Made by a program: the position numbers and the translations under genes. Below are positions 27,102 to 36,478 of a stretch of DNA of 64,000 nt, piece by piece. The number at the start of each line of letters is the position of its first letter. Within the stretch, counting starts at the first letter, position 1. The notes beneath the pieces were generated by a model that was not told the origin of the DNA, did not search any database, and saw nothing but the letters and a program-made list of their open reading frames with translations. The DNA comes from Planctomycetota bacterium (GTDB lineage: Bacteria; Planctomycetota; SZUA-567; H5-PLA8). The stretch covers positions 496,001-560,000 of the forward strand of contig JABTUM010000004.1 of the NCBI GenBank assembly GCA_015075375.1, read 5' to 3'.

Positions 27102-27515
27102 TTGCCGCCTTCGCCCGGCGCGCGTATCACTAGGAGCATGACCGCCGCTTCACCGCCCGATTCGTCCGCTGCCAGCGCCGCGCAGCGTTTGGCCGCGGGC
27201 CAAGCGGAGTTTGAGCGCAAATTCCGGCTCGAGCCCAAGCTGCCCAGTTCGGCGCTGCTGACCGGCGCCGTCGCTATGGCGACGGCTTTTGGCGCAATCA
27301 TGTTCCTGATGTTCGCTTGGTCGCGGAAGTTCGAGGACTGGATGGGCGGCTTCTACGTCTTCACCGCGCTGACGCTCTGCTTCGGAGCGGTCAACCGCTA
27401 TCTGGCTTGGCGCTGGTTCAAGCAAATCGAGGTCTGGAGCGCCGAGCGCCAAGCGCTGCTGGCCGAGATCGAAGCGTTGCGGCGCGAGGCGGCAGTCGAA
27501 GGGCCGCAAGGTTGA
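27102..27515 (+). CDS. Hypothetical small membrane protein with two helices
   Basis: Up to 137 aa. Two hydrophobic segments (ALLTGAVAMATAFGAIMFLM and GGFYVFTALTLCFGAVNRYL) are followed by an amphipathic helix ending in EIEALRREAAVEGPQG. Start choice is open. TTG at 27102 gives the longest form, while ATG at 27138 has AGGAG only one base before it, which is too close. No family was recognised. A 9-bp stem-loop lies about 90 bases after its stop, towards the convergent dioxygenase gene. Confidence 0.55.
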   Translation: MPPSPGARITRSMTAASPPDSSAASAAQRLAAGQAEFERKFRLEPKLPSSALLTGAVAMATAFGAIMFLMFAWSRKFEDWMGGFYVFTALTLCFGAVNRYLAWRWFKQIEVWSAERQALLAEIEALRREAAVEGPQG

Positions 27516-27603
27516 GTTGGAGCGCGGGATTCCTTACGCCAAACGGCAAGAACCAAACAAGCTTCAAAGGGCAGATATCACGAACGGCTGCGGCCCACAT
27601 GCA

Positions 27604-27628
27604 AACTCCCCCTTATTCAGGGGGAGTT
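27604..27628. repeat. Stem-loop between convergent genes
   Basis: Inverted repeat AACTCCCCC-ttattca-GGGGGAGTT, 9-bp perfect stem. It lies between the convergent small membrane protein gene and the PhyH gene, where a bidirectional terminator would be expected, but neither side has a T run. It may instead be a dispersed palindromic repeat. Confidence 0.5.
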
Positions 27629-27672
27629 GCGGGGCTCGTAGTGCGCTCACGTCAGCCAACGGCACGGACGGT

Positions 27673-28503
27673 TTACACGGGCTGCAGGACGCGCTCGTAG
27701 ACGACGGGGAACTTCTCGCCTTCCAGCACCTCGCCCGGCTTGACGCGGACGTGCTTCTCGACGGGGTGCGCGGCGCGCGGCGCGTAGATGGTGTAGCCGG
27801 GCATGTAGTGGATCGCGAAGGCCCGGCGCGGCCGGTCGGTCTTGTTCTCGGGGCTGCCGTGCCAGGTCATGCAGTGGTGGAACGCCACCTCGCCCTTCTT
27901 CACCACCATCGGTTCGGGCTTGACCGTGACGCCTTCGGGGAGCAGCGCTTCGTCGAACTTTGGCTCGAAGTTATCGCCCGTGCGCAGCGGCACTTTGCCC
28001 CAGCGATGGCTGCCCGGCACCATCCACATCGCGCCGTTGTCGATCTCGGCGTCGTCGAGCGCCACCCAGGCGCTGATCAAGTCGGCCGGCTGCAGAATCG
28101 GCCAAGCCGGGAAGTCCTGGTGCCAGCCGGTGCGCCCTCCGACGACCGGCGGCTTGAACTGGATCTGATCGTGCCAGATGCGGAGCTTATCGGCGTGGTT
28201 GCAGAGCCGCGAGACGGTAGCGGTGATCTCGGGGTTGCGGCAAAGTTCCATGAACGTCGGGCTGGCTTCCCAGATATTGACGATCTGGACGACCACCTTC
28301 TTGCCGGGATCGGCCTGCGGACCGTATTCGCTGGCGCCGCCCAACAGGTTGCGGTTCAGGACCGGCTTCTCTTTTGATTTGCCTTCCATGACGAGCTGCA
28401 TTTCGGAGCGGAGGCGTTCGATCTCGGCGTCGTCCAGGACGCGGCGCCCTTTGGCGAAGCCGCGGAGGTGGAATTCGTCGATCTGGGCCGAAGTGAGCAG
28501 CAT
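27673..28503 (-). CDS. Phytanoyl-CoA dioxygenase (PhyH) family Fe(II)/2-oxoglutarate oxygenase
   Basis: 276 aa from ATG 28503 (AGGAG 10 bases upstream); a longer frame to 28650 would cross the divergent gene's start. The double-stranded beta-helix iron site is complete: H128 and D130 in GWHQDFP, distal H215 in TWHGS, and Arg226/227 for 2-oxoglutarate just after. Family members hydroxylate varied small molecules, and the substrate cannot be read from sequence. The gene is divergent from an AraC regulator across a 125-bp intergenic region, so that regulator probably controls it. Confidence 0.88.
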   Translation of the reverse strand: MLLTSAQIDEFHLRGFAKGRRVLDDAEIERLRSEMQLVMEGKSKEKPVLNRNLLGGASEYGPQADPGKKVVVQIVNIWEASPTFMELCRNPEITATVSRLCNHADKLRIWHDQIQFKPPVVGGRTGWHQDFPAWPILQPADLISAWVALDDAEIDNGAMWMVPGSHRWGKVPLRTGDNFEPKFDEALLPEGVTVKPEPMVVKKGEVAFHHCMTWHGSPENKTDRPRRAFAIHYMPGYTIYAPRAAHPVEKHVRVKPGEVLEGEKFPVVYERVLQPV

Positions 28504-28628
28504 GGCTGGCGGTCTCCTGGGCTTGAACCTGTTCTTTTCGTCACCAGAGCGGACTTGCATCCGCGCGTCACCGAGGGGAGAATACCTCTGGAGTCCGGGA
28601 GAAGGAATGGATGGAGCCGCACTAAAAG

Positions 28629-29603
28629 ATGGATATTTCATCACTTTCAAGCTCCCCTACTCGCGTCACGCTGCCGGACCGGCCGTTCAGCCCGTGGTTG
28701 CGGCTGGCGCACATGTCCACGTCCTCGGCCGAAAACGCCACGCAGCGCGCGCGGGTGCGCGAACTGCTGGACTTCGAACTGGTGCTCCAATTGGACGGCG
28801 CGGGCTGGATTTGGGTGGACGAACCGGCGGGGAGCGTGGAGATCCGTCCGGGGCAGCTCGCGTTTTTTCCGCCCGGTTTCCGGCACGGCTGGGCGAACGC
28901 GCCGGGGTCGCACTTGGCGGTGCATTTCGATTTCCACGCTCAGCCTGAGTTGGAGCATCCCGCGCATATTCGCTATTACGATCAATCGCATACCCGTGCG
29001 CCGCTGGATGTTAGGCCGGTCTTCGAGCTGGCACGTGAAAAGGACACGCAGGAATGCTGGCGTATCCCGATGGTTACGGATGTACGTGATCCGCGCACTT
29101 GGCGGGAACGCCTCGAACCGCTGTGTACGCTGTATAGCTTGCGCGCGCATAAGACCTTGGCGGCGCAAGCCCGCGTCGCCGAAGCCCTGGGCTGGGCGTG
29201 GCGAACCCTTGTGGAAGATGCGGCCTCCTCCGCCACCGAAGGCGCTCGAGGAGCCGCTGCCGATCCGCGTATCCTGGCCCTGCTGCGCGATTTGGATCGC
29301 CCGAACGGGCCATTTCAGGCGCGGAGGCCAAGCGTTGAGGAACTGGCCGAGCGCACCGAACTGGGTCAGACGGCATTCCGCGCGGCTTTTCTGGAAGCGA
29401 CCGGTCGCAGCCCGCGAACGTACTTGGAAGAGCGGCGGATCGAACGGGCCGCTCGGATGCTGCTGGAGACCGAACGGAGTATCTATGCGATCGGCCGGGC
29501 GGAGGGCTACGACGATCCGTACCATTTTAGCCGGGCGTTCAAGCGAGTCCTGGGGACGAGTCCTCGGCAATACCGGCGCCGCGCTCAAACCGTCGCACGT
29601 TGA
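28629..29603 (+). CDS. AraC-family transcriptional regulator
   Basis: 324 aa. The N-terminal part is a cupin-like sensing domain (IRPGQLAFFPPGFRHGWANA, about 70-95). The C-terminal 100 residues hold two helix-turn-helix units of the AraC type (SVEELAERTELGQTAFRAAF; then IYAIGRAEGYDDPYHFSRAF with GTSPRQYRRR). AraC proteins with cupin domains usually sense sugars or small metabolites and activate transcription. It is divergent from the PhyH oxygenase, its likely target, and both promoters should lie in 28504-28628. Confidence 0.9.
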   Translation: MDISSLSSSPTRVTLPDRPFSPWLRLAHMSTSSAENATQRARVRELLDFELVLQLDGAGWIWVDEPAGSVEIRPGQLAFFPPGFRHGWANAPGSHLAVHFDFHAQPELEHPAHIRYYDQSHTRAPLDVRPVFELAREKDTQECWRIPMVTDVRDPRTWRERLEPLCTLYSLRAHKTLAAQARVAEALGWAWRTLVEDAASSATEGARGAAADPRILALLRDLDRPNGPFQARRPSVEELAERTELGQTAFRAAFLEATGRSPRTYLEERRIERAARMLLETERSIYAIGRAEGYDDPYHFSRAFKRVLGTSPRQYRRRAQTVAR

Positions 29604-29705
29604 AACAAGGAAGGCATAAAACGCTAAAAGAGTCAGTTTCGCGGTATTCACCTTGTGGTAAAAACTGAATGGTTGGTACGTTTTCTCGCCTTGGCGGATC
29701 GATGT

Positions 29706-30548
29706 ATGCCGCAAGAGGAAGTTCTCGGATATTGGCTCGGCCACGGTCCTCGTCCGCTTCCGCTCCGGAAGACGGACGTGGTGACCATGGGCCGGGAACC
29801 GCAAAACGCGCTCCCGCTGGAGGATACGTTCGCAAGCCGGCATCACGCGGTGATCGAGGTGACGCCGGACGGACAGGTGTTGCTGAAGGATCTTAAGTCC
29901 AGCAACGGCACGTACCTGAACGAGAAGCGCCTGGACGCCAACGAGCCGACTCCGCTGCGCAGCGGCGACCTGATCCGGATCGGCGGCAAGATGTTTACCT
30001 TCATCAGCAATCAACCGGGCCTGGAACCGCGCAAAGTCGGGATGCAGGCGTACCGCGACCTGGCGCACATGCAGACGCGTTCGATGGACAAGCCGGATCT
30101 TCCGCCGCCGCCGGACGAAGGCACGAAGAAGCCCGGACCGCGATCGACCGAAGCGCTGCAGACGCTTACGAACATTCCGCGCGAACAGCCCAAGGAAGCG
30201 ATTCTGGCAGGCAGCCTGGAAGACCAGTCGCTGCCGCAGATTCTGCAATTCCTGAACAGCTCGGCAAAAACCGGCGAACTGGCCGTGAATGGGAAGTCCG
30301 AGGAAGGTAGGATCGCGTTTCAGGACGGCACGATTTTTTATGCGACGACTTCGTCCCAACTGGGAGACGATGCGGTGTACGCGTGCAGCCGGATTCGGTC
30401 GGGCACGTTCCGGTTCACGCGGCAGGAGTTTCCTCCGGACTTGAAACGCAACGTGAAAGAAAAGACGATACATTTGATTTTCGAGTGTTGTCGGCGCATC
30501 GACGAAGAGAGCGGCAAGACGCCTCCGAGCGGATCGCCGCAGGCATGA
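29706..30548 (+). CDS. FHA-domain protein with C-terminal PATAN/DUF4388-like domain (paralog 1)
   Basis: 280 aa. The FHA domain (about 10-105) has the phosphothreonine-binding residues G29 R30, S44 R45 H46 and S66 N67 G68. A polar linker (about 110-165) precedes a DUF4388/PATAN-type domain (ILAGSLEDQSLPQILQFLNS; ELAVNGKSEEGRIAFQDG; IHLIFECCRRIDEES). The start at 29706 makes it align residue for residue with the next gene's product; a GTG at 29655 is the alternative. FHA domains read Ser/Thr phosphorylation, and DUF4388 is common in gliding and signalling proteins. It overlaps no gene and precedes its paralog by 10 bases. Confidence 0.85.
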   Translation: MPQEEVLGYWLGHGPRPLPLRKTDVVTMGREPQNALPLEDTFASRHHAVIEVTPDGQVLLKDLKSSNGTYLNEKRLDANEPTPLRSGDLIRIGGKMFTFISNQPGLEPRKVGMQAYRDLAHMQTRSMDKPDLPPPPDEGTKKPGPRSTEALQTLTNIPREQPKEAILAGSLEDQSLPQILQFLNSSAKTGELAVNGKSEEGRIAFQDGTIFYATTSSQLGDDAVYACSRIRSGTFRFTRQEFPPDLKRNVKEKTIHLIFECCRRIDEESGKTPPSGSPQA

Positions 30549-30558
30549 ACGCGCGAGC

Positions 30559-31368
30559 ATGAGCGAAGAAGAACTGGTGGGATACTGGCTGGGCGCGGGC
30601 AGTCGCCCGTACCCGGTGCGGCCGGGCGAAACGATCACGCTGGGGCGTGAATCGGACAACGCCGTCGTGCTCTACGACGCTCATGCCAGCCGCCACCATG
30701 CCGAAGTCTTCTGCAGCGCGCGCGGCGAAGTCTTCCTGATGGACCTCGGTTCCAGCAACGGGACGTACTTCAACGAAGAGCGCATGACGGCCAATCAGCC
30801 TCAGCCGCTGCGCAGCGGCGACAACGTGCGCATCGGCGGGAAAGTCTTTACGTTCGTCAGCAATCTGCCGGGGCTGGAGCCGCGCAAGGTCGAGGCCAGC
30901 GCGCACCAGCAGATGGAATCGATGCAGACGCTGATGTTCAACAAAGCCGACGTGCAGCGCGAGACGGCTCAGCCGCCGACGCGCCCGCAAAAGGCCGTGA
31001 ACAGCGAGGAGACGTGGTCGCCGCTCAAGGAAGGCGATTCGGCCATCGCGCTGGCGGGGAGCCTGAACGACCAGAATCTCGCGCAGATCATGCAGTACCT
31101 CAACGCCAACGCCAAGACGGGCGAACTGCTGGTGAAAGGCGCGAGCGTGGACGGGACCATCTGTTTCGAGCGCGGGAACATCTTCCGCGCACGCGCCGGG
31201 GTGCAGCAGGGCGACGACGCGATCTTCGCGTTCGGCCGCTTGCGCGACGGGACGTTCCAATTCAAGAACCGCATTTTCCCGCCGGACCGGCAAGCAAACG
31301 TGCAAACGCCGACGATCACGCTGATCTTCGAGTGCTGCCGGTTGCTGGACGAGGAATCGCGGGCGTAG
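30559..31368 (+). CDS. FHA-domain protein with C-terminal PATAN/DUF4388-like domain (paralog 2)
   Basis: 269 aa, a tandem duplicate of the preceding gene with the same domain order. FHA residues G29 R30, S44 R45 H46 and SSNGTYFN are identical in position. The C-terminal domain matches from IALAGSLNDQNLAQIMQYLN to ITLIFECCRLLDEES. The linker between the domains is quite different, so the copies have probably diverged in partner choice. The genes are 10 bases apart and presumably cotranscribed; the hybrid kinase starts 85 bases further. No Ser/Thr kinase is found in the window to supply the phospho-ligand. Confidence 0.87.
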   Translation: MSEEELVGYWLGAGSRPYPVRPGETITLGRESDNAVVLYDAHASRHHAEVFCSARGEVFLMDLGSSNGTYFNEERMTANQPQPLRSGDNVRIGGKVFTFVSNLPGLEPRKVEASAHQQMESMQTLMFNKADVQRETAQPPTRPQKAVNSEETWSPLKEGDSAIALAGSLNDQNLAQIMQYLNANAKTGELLVKGASVDGTICFERGNIFRARAGVQQGDDAIFAFGRLRDGTFQFKNRIFPPDRQANVQTPTITLIFECCRLLDEESRA

Positions 31369-31453
31369 CCGGACCCTGACCGCCCGTCGTGTTGAATCCT
31401 TCCACCCCCATGATAGCCTTGCGGGTCTATTTCACGCCCGTGGATGCTATCGA

Positions 31454-34400
31454 ATGGCGGAATCGTCAGGCTTTCATCCCGAAGAAGTGTATCGCATCCT
31501 GTTCGAGCAGGCGCGCGACGGGATATTCGTAGCCGACGCCAACGGCTGCTACCTCGCCGTCAACGCCAGCGGACACGCACTCCTGGGCTACGCGCCGGGC
31601 GAACTGATCGGGAAGACCATCGCGGACATCATCCGCCCGGAGGACGCGAACAAGCTCCGGAACGAGATGGCCAAAATCCGAAACGAGCGTTCCGCAACCT
31701 GCGAGTGGATTCTGGTGCGCCGCGACGGCGGTCTCGTCCACGCGGAGATCACCGAGCAGGTGCTTCCCAACGGGCTGCTGCTGGGCGTGGTGCGCGATCT
31801 TTCCGAGCGCGAACGCGACCGGGAGGCGCTGCGAGCGTCCGAAGAGCGGCTGCGTTCGTTGATCAATGCGCTGCCGGAACCGGCGTTTATTCTGGATCGC
31901 GAGTTGCGGGTGATCGTGTGCAACGAGGCGCTGGCCCGCTCGCTGGGGTATCCGCATTCCGAAGTCGCCGGGCGCAAGATGGGGGATTTGCTACGCGATC
32001 CGGCCATCATGCACGAACGGTTTCGGCGCATCAGGCAGGTCTTCGACTCGCGCGCACCGCAGGTCTTCGAAGACCGCAACCACGGGCGCGACTTTCGCAA
32101 CTTCCTGTACCCGGTGCTGACGGGCGAACTGGTCAAAGGCGTCGCCGTCTTCGCGATCGACGTGACGGAGGCGCGCGCGGCTCAGGAGAAAACGCTGCAC
32201 TTCGAGGCGCTGTATCGCTCGGTGCTGGAAACGGCGCCGGACTACATCCTGACCGTGGACCGCGAAGGAAAGATTCTCTTCATTAATCGCACCGCCACCG
32301 AGCAGACGGTGGAACAGATCATCGGGACGAGTTGTTACGACTACGTGCCCGAGGAAGCGCGCGCCACGATCCGCGATGCGCTGGAACGCGTATTCACGAA
32401 ACGCGAGATGGTCGAGTACGACACGCAAGGGCCGGTGCTGCCCAACGGGGAGCGGATCTGGAGCCACGTCCACGTGGGGCCGCTGGTCCGGGACGGCGAG
32501 GTCGTGGCCGCGACGATGTGCGCGGCCGATATCACTTCGCGAGTGAAGGCCGAACGTGCATTGCGCGAGAGCGAGGCGCGCCTGAGCGCCATCGTGGCCT
32601 CAACGCCCAACGTCGCGATCCAGGCCTACGACCGTACGGGCCGCGTACTTTCCTGGAACAAGGCCTCCGAGGCGATGTTCGGTTTTGGCGCCGAGGAAGC
32701 CTTGGGGCGCACGCTGGATCAACTGATACATACGCCGGAAGAGTGCCGCTACTTTCAGGAAATGCTGGGTCGCATCCACACGACAGGCGAGGCCGTCGGA
32801 CCGGCGGAATACCAATTCCGGCGCAAGGACGGCAGCCGCGGCTGGTGTTTGTCCACCACCTTCGTCATTCCAACGGGCTCCGAGCCCGAATTTGTCTGCA
32901 TGGACGTAGATATTTCGGCACGGAAAGCGGCCGAGGACGCGTTGCGCCTCAGCGAGCAGCGCTACCATACGCTCTTCGATCACGCGCCGGAAGCGCTGGT
33001 GATCCTGGATTTGGACGCCGGGCATTTCGTCGAAGTGAACCCGCAGGCCGAAGTGCTTTTCGAACTGCCCCAAGCGGAATTGCTGAAGCTGAACCCGCTC
33101 GACCTGAGCGCACCCCTGACGCCGGATGGGCGGCCTGCGGCGGAAGCCGCCCGGGAGTATTTACGCCAAGCCATGGAAAGCGGCGAGCCGGTCGTATTCG
33201 AGTGGACCCACCGCGACAGCGCAGGCCGCGATCTGGCCAGCGAGGTCCGGCTGGTGCGCATTCCCGATCCCGAGCGCCGGCTGGTGCGCGGCAGCATCAT
33301 CGACATCCGCGAACGTAAGCGCCTGGAGGAGCAGTTGCTGCAAGTCCAGCGCGTCGAGAGCATCGGCCGGCTGGCCGGCGGGGTGGCGCACGATTTCAAC
33401 AACCTGCTCACCTCGATCATGGGCTTCGCCGAATTGGCGCGCATTGGCCTGCCACCGGATACGAAGCCGGCACGGCAACTGTCCCGCCTGCTGGAAGCCG
33501 CCAGCCGCGGCGCGAACCTCACGCAGCAGTTGCTGGCCTACGCGCGCAAGAAAATCGTCCGGCCCGAAATCGTGAACCTGAACCAAGTCGTCGCCGGGAT
33601 CGAACCCATGCTCCGGCGGCTGATCGGAGAAGATCTGAACTTCGTCTTCGTCCCCGCGCCGGATCTGAGCCCGGTCCAGGTCGACTTGGGCAGCATGGAG
33701 CAAGTCATCGTGAATCTGGCGGTGAACGCCCGCGACGCGATGCCCCACGGCGGCCAGTTGACCGTCGAGACGCAAAACGTCACCTTGGACGCACGCTATG
33801 CGGCGGCCCACCCCGATGTGACGCCAGGGCCGTATGCGATGCTGGCCGTAAGCGACACCGGCGTGGGGATGAGCGAAACGGTGAGGAAACAGGTCTTCGA
33901 TCCGTTTTTCACCACTAAGCCGGTGGGCCAAGGCACCGGCTTGGGCCTTGCGATGTGCCACGGCATCGTAAAGCAAGCCGGCGGACACATCGCCGTTTAC
34001 AGCGAAGAGGGCCAGGGAGCCGCGTTCAAAGTCTACCTTCCCGTTTGCAGCGACAAGCGTGCCGCTCCGGCCCGTTCCGCCGTCGCGGAACGGCTCACAG
34101 GCGGCACCGAAACCGTGCTCTTTGTGGAAGACGAGCCGCTCGTCCGCGATTTTGCCTGCCAATGCCTGGGGGATCTGGGGTACACGGTGCTCGAAGCCAC
34201 GAACGGCGTCGACGCGCTGGAACGCATCGCCCGGCACGCGAGCCCGGTGCATTTGCTGGTCACCGATGTGGTGATGCCGCGCATGAGCGGATCGGAGCTG
34301 GCCCGCCGGCTTGCCCAGTCGCATCCGGGGCTCAAGGTGCTGTTTACCTCGGGTTACACCGAGAACGCGATCGTGCATCACGGGGTGCTTAACGCGGACG

Positions 34401-34477
34401 TGAATTTCCTGCAGAAGCCTTACAGCCCGATTGCGCTGGCGAAAAAGGTCCGCGAGGTATTGGACGGCGCGCGGTGA
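31454..34477 (+). CDS. Hybrid sensor histidine kinase with five PAS domains and a receiver
   Basis: 1007 aa, no membrane helix, so probably cytoplasmic. Five PAS-type modules (about 10-120, 130-240, 248-365, 370-490, 500-625) are joined by the usual ERERDREALRASEERL-type linkers. The dimerisation/phosphoacceptor helix has GGVAHDFNN with His646. The ATPase domain has NLAVNARDAMPHGG (N box), DTGVGM, the FFTTKP stretch and GTGLGLAM. A C-terminal receiver has VEDEP and phosphorylatable Asp938 in VTDVVMP. The PAS array should sense soluble or redox signals through bound ligands. A single receiver protein at 35846 could take the phosphate. It ends one base before a convergent gene. Confidence 0.93.
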   Translation: MAESSGFHPEEVYRILFEQARDGIFVADANGCYLAVNASGHALLGYAPGELIGKTIADIIRPEDANKLRNEMAKIRNERSATCEWILVRRDGGLVHAEITEQVLPNGLLLGVVRDLSERERDREALRASEERLRSLINALPEPAFILDRELRVIVCNEALARSLGYPHSEVAGRKMGDLLRDPAIMHERFRRIRQVFDSRAPQVFEDRNHGRDFRNFLYPVLTGELVKGVAVFAIDVTEARAAQEKTLHFEALYRSVLETAPDYILTVDREGKILFINRTATEQTVEQIIGTSCYDYVPEEARATIRDALERVFTKREMVEYDTQGPVLPNGERIWSHVHVGPLVRDGEVVAATMCAADITSRVKAERALRESEARLSAIVASTPNVAIQAYDRTGRVLSWNKASEAMFGFGAEEALGRTLDQLIHTPEECRYFQEMLGRIHTTGEAVGPAEYQFRRKDGSRGWCLSTTFVIPTGSEPEFVCMDVDISARKAAEDALRLSEQRYHTLFDHAPEALVILDLDAGHFVEVNPQAEVLFELPQAELLKLNPLDLSAPLTPDGRPAAEAAREYLRQAMESGEPVVFEWTHRDSAGRDLASEVRLVRIPDPERRLVRGSIIDIRERKRLEEQLLQVQRVESIGRLAGGVAHDFNNLLTSIMGFAELARIGLPPDTKPARQLSRLLEAASRGANLTQQLLAYARKKIVRPEIVNLNQVVAGIEPMLRRLIGEDLNFVFVPAPDLSPVQVDLGSMEQVIVNLAVNARDAMPHGGQLTVETQNVTLDARYAAAHPDVTPGPYAMLAVSDTGVGMSETVRKQVFDPFFTTKPVGQGTGLGLAMCHGIVKQAGGHIAVYSEEGQGAAFKVYLPVCSDKRAAPARSAVAERLTGGTETVLFVEDEPLVRDFACQCLGDLGYTVLEATNGVDALERIARHASPVHLLVTDVVMPRMSGSELARRLAQSHPGLKVLFTSGYTENAIVHHGVLNADVNFLQKPYSPIALAKKVREVLDGAR

Positions 34478-34478
34478 C

Positions 34479-35756
34479 TCAGTCCGTGAATTCCACTCGC
34501 GCGTAAATCGACGCCACGTAATCCTCCGCCTTTTCCGTGAACGCCCGGCGCTCCAGTGTGCGCCGGCCCAGCGCCGGGTAGCGTCGGCCGAAGATCCGCT
34601 GGCTCTTGTTCTTGGTTTCCACACCCAGCCAGATCCGTTCGCCCGCGTGCACGCGGACGGGCCGCTCCAGTTCGAAGGTGAGCCACTGGCGCCGGACCAA
34701 GCGGACAAGGTTCGGTTCGGACGCGAAAAGCTTCTCTACGGGCTTCTTCGCTCCGCGCCAAAGGCTCACCGTAACGGGGCCTTTTCCGGCGTGAAGAACT
34801 CGGATGGCGGAAACGCGTCCCGAATGCGTGACGCGTTCGGCCTGCACGAGCGAGCGCACGCGGCGTCCCGCGAGGTCCGGATCGCGCTTGCCCATGGCGT
34901 GCTCGCCCCGATCCGAGCCCAGGATGTACGACGTGAAGGGCGGTTCGTATCCGGCCGCCCAGACCACACCGCCACCCACCCAGCGCGGGAACCAGGAATG
35001 CCCGGTGGGTGAACCGCCTTCCACGTGCGTCTGCCCCACAAGCACCCGCCCGCGCCCGTAGGTACTCCGGACGAGCGAGCGGTACTTCTGCTGTCCACCA
35101 CCGTCTCGCATGGTGTCGTACTTGGGTTGGAAGGGTTCGCGGGCTTTGGCGGGCGCGCTCGGCCATGAGCGTCGCCCGTGCGGGCCCTTGTGGTTGTTGA
35201 ACGGAAAAAACAAGTCCGTGTGCCCGTGCGGTTTGCCTCGCGGATAGAAGAGGTATGTCCCCTTGCCCAGCATGGAGATTTGCTCGCCGCCATACCCGGT
35301 AAGGCGTGTGCCTTCGGGGGTCAGGAGTCCGCAAAAATAGCCGGTAAACCAGCCTTGCTCGGCATGCAGTTGGGGCAACAGTTGAAGGGATCGCTCGTCT
35401 GGGCTGTTCGAATACGGGGAGCCGTCTCGGTTGACGATCCGTCCGATGACAGCCCCGCAGCCGCCGCAGGTGCCGTAGTATCCGCCGCCACGCCGCACGA
35501 AACGCCGCACCGCGGCAACGTCGCTGCCTTCGCCGTCGCGCCCCTGTTTATAGTTTCCGCCAGGGTACATCAGCACGTCGTAGCGATAGCGGCCGTTACG
35601 GTCCTTCAAGACCTCGTCACCTATTCGCTTGGCCAGCTTGAACCGGAATCTATAGCCTGGGATCAACCGGTGACGGTTGCAGTATGCCAGACTGGCAACG
35701 TACCCCTTGGCCGAACCGTAGGGGCCGCTGTACATCAGCACACGGATGGTCTTCAT
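34479..35756 (-). CDS. BPL_N / class I amidotransferase-like protein with C-terminal beta domain
   Basis: 425 aa from ATG 35756 (AGGAG 12 bases upstream); the frame stays open to 36026, but that part lies over the response regulator gene. Residues 1-290 look like the BPL_N branch of glutamine-amidotransferase-like folds: IRVLMYSGPYG, YDVLMYPGGNYKQG, and a nucleophile elbow YYGTCGGCGA with Cys97. The last 120 residues are a separate beta-rich domain (VTVSLWRGAKKPVEK; RIWLGVETKNKS). Related proteins are found near exported enzymes and surface factors and their reaction is unsettled. No signal peptide is seen with this start. Confidence 0.7.
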   Translation of the reverse strand: MKTIRVLMYSGPYGSAKGYVASLAYCNRHRLIPGYRFRFKLAKRIGDEVLKDRNGRYRYDVLMYPGGNYKQGRDGEGSDVAAVRRFVRRGGGYYGTCGGCGAVIGRIVNRDGSPYSNSPDERSLQLLPQLHAEQGWFTGYFCGLLTPEGTRLTGYGGEQISMLGKGTYLFYPRGKPHGHTDLFFPFNNHKGPHGRRSWPSAPAKAREPFQPKYDTMRDGGGQQKYRSLVRSTYGRGRVLVGQTHVEGGSPTGHSWFPRWVGGGVVWAAGYEPPFTSYILGSDRGEHAMGKRDPDLAGRRVRSLVQAERVTHSGRVSAIRVLHAGKGPVTVSLWRGAKKPVEKLFASEPNLVRLVRRQWLTFELERPVRVHAGERIWLGVETKNKSQRIFGRRYPALGRRTLERRAFTEKAEDYVASIYARVEFTD

Positions 35757-35845
35757 GCCGAACGGGGTCTCCTGGCAACCAAGCACCCAGCTTACCGCGC
35801 TCTGGCCATCCTCAAAGCTCACGTAAGAAAGAGATCCGCCTGCGC

Positions 35846-36268
35846 TTACGCCGGGACGGGGATGCGGTCGAGCCAAGCGCGCAGTTGGGAGAGGTCGAGT
35901 GGCTTGCGCAGCAGGGGTACCTGCCGGGCGCGCAGCCAGAGTTCCAGCGAGAGGTCGAAATAGGCGGTCATCAGCGCCACGGGCATGCCGGGGGTCTCGT
36001 CGAGGCAGGCGCGGATGATGCGGCATCCTGTGGCGTCGGGCAGGCGGTAATCGACGAGCAGCCCGTCGAAAGCCGCGCCGATGAAGCGCATGTCGCCCAG
36101 CAGTTCCATCGCTTCACGCGCATTCTGGGCCAGCACCGGGCGCAGGCCCTGCTTGCGCAGCCAGTGCTCGAGGAAAAAGCGGATATCCGCCTCGTCCTCG
36201 ACGATCAGCAGGCTGGGCTTGCGCGGCGACTCGGCGCCACGCCGGTTCGATGCAACATCCAGGTCCAT
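35846..36268 (-). CDS. Single-domain response regulator
   Basis: 140 aa consisting of a receiver domain only. The acidic pocket is VEDEAD (24-28), the phosphoacceptor Asp73 is in LLVDYRLPD, the switch residue is in ALMTAYFD and the conserved lysine in LLRKPLDL. Without an output domain it must act by protein contacts or as a phosphorelay carrier. It lies 1.4 kb from the hybrid kinase on the other strand, which is a plausible but unproven partner. The next gene (BPL_N type) follows on the same strand after 89 bases. Confidence 0.9.
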   Translation of the reverse strand: MDLDVASNRRGAESPRKPSLLIVEDEADIRFFLEHWLRKQGLRPVLAQNAREAMELLGDMRFIGAAFDGLLVDYRLPDATGCRIIRACLDETPGMPVALMTAYFDLSLELWLRARQVPLLRKPLDLSQLRAWLDRIPVPA

Positions 36269-36478
36269 GACTTCCGGCTTTCGGCGAAGGGGAACCCAAA
36301 GTCAGGTTTTGAGCAGTACTGATGGAACGGTACGCCTTGGGCGTGAACGTTCGATAAAGCCGGGGGGAAGTTGAAGGGAATCGGCGGCCGGCGCAGCGGC
36401 TCAATCTCCGCTGGCGGCGGCCGCGAATCGGTCCACAATGCGAAACCTTTTGGGGCGAACGGGACAGGAGTGCCGGAG

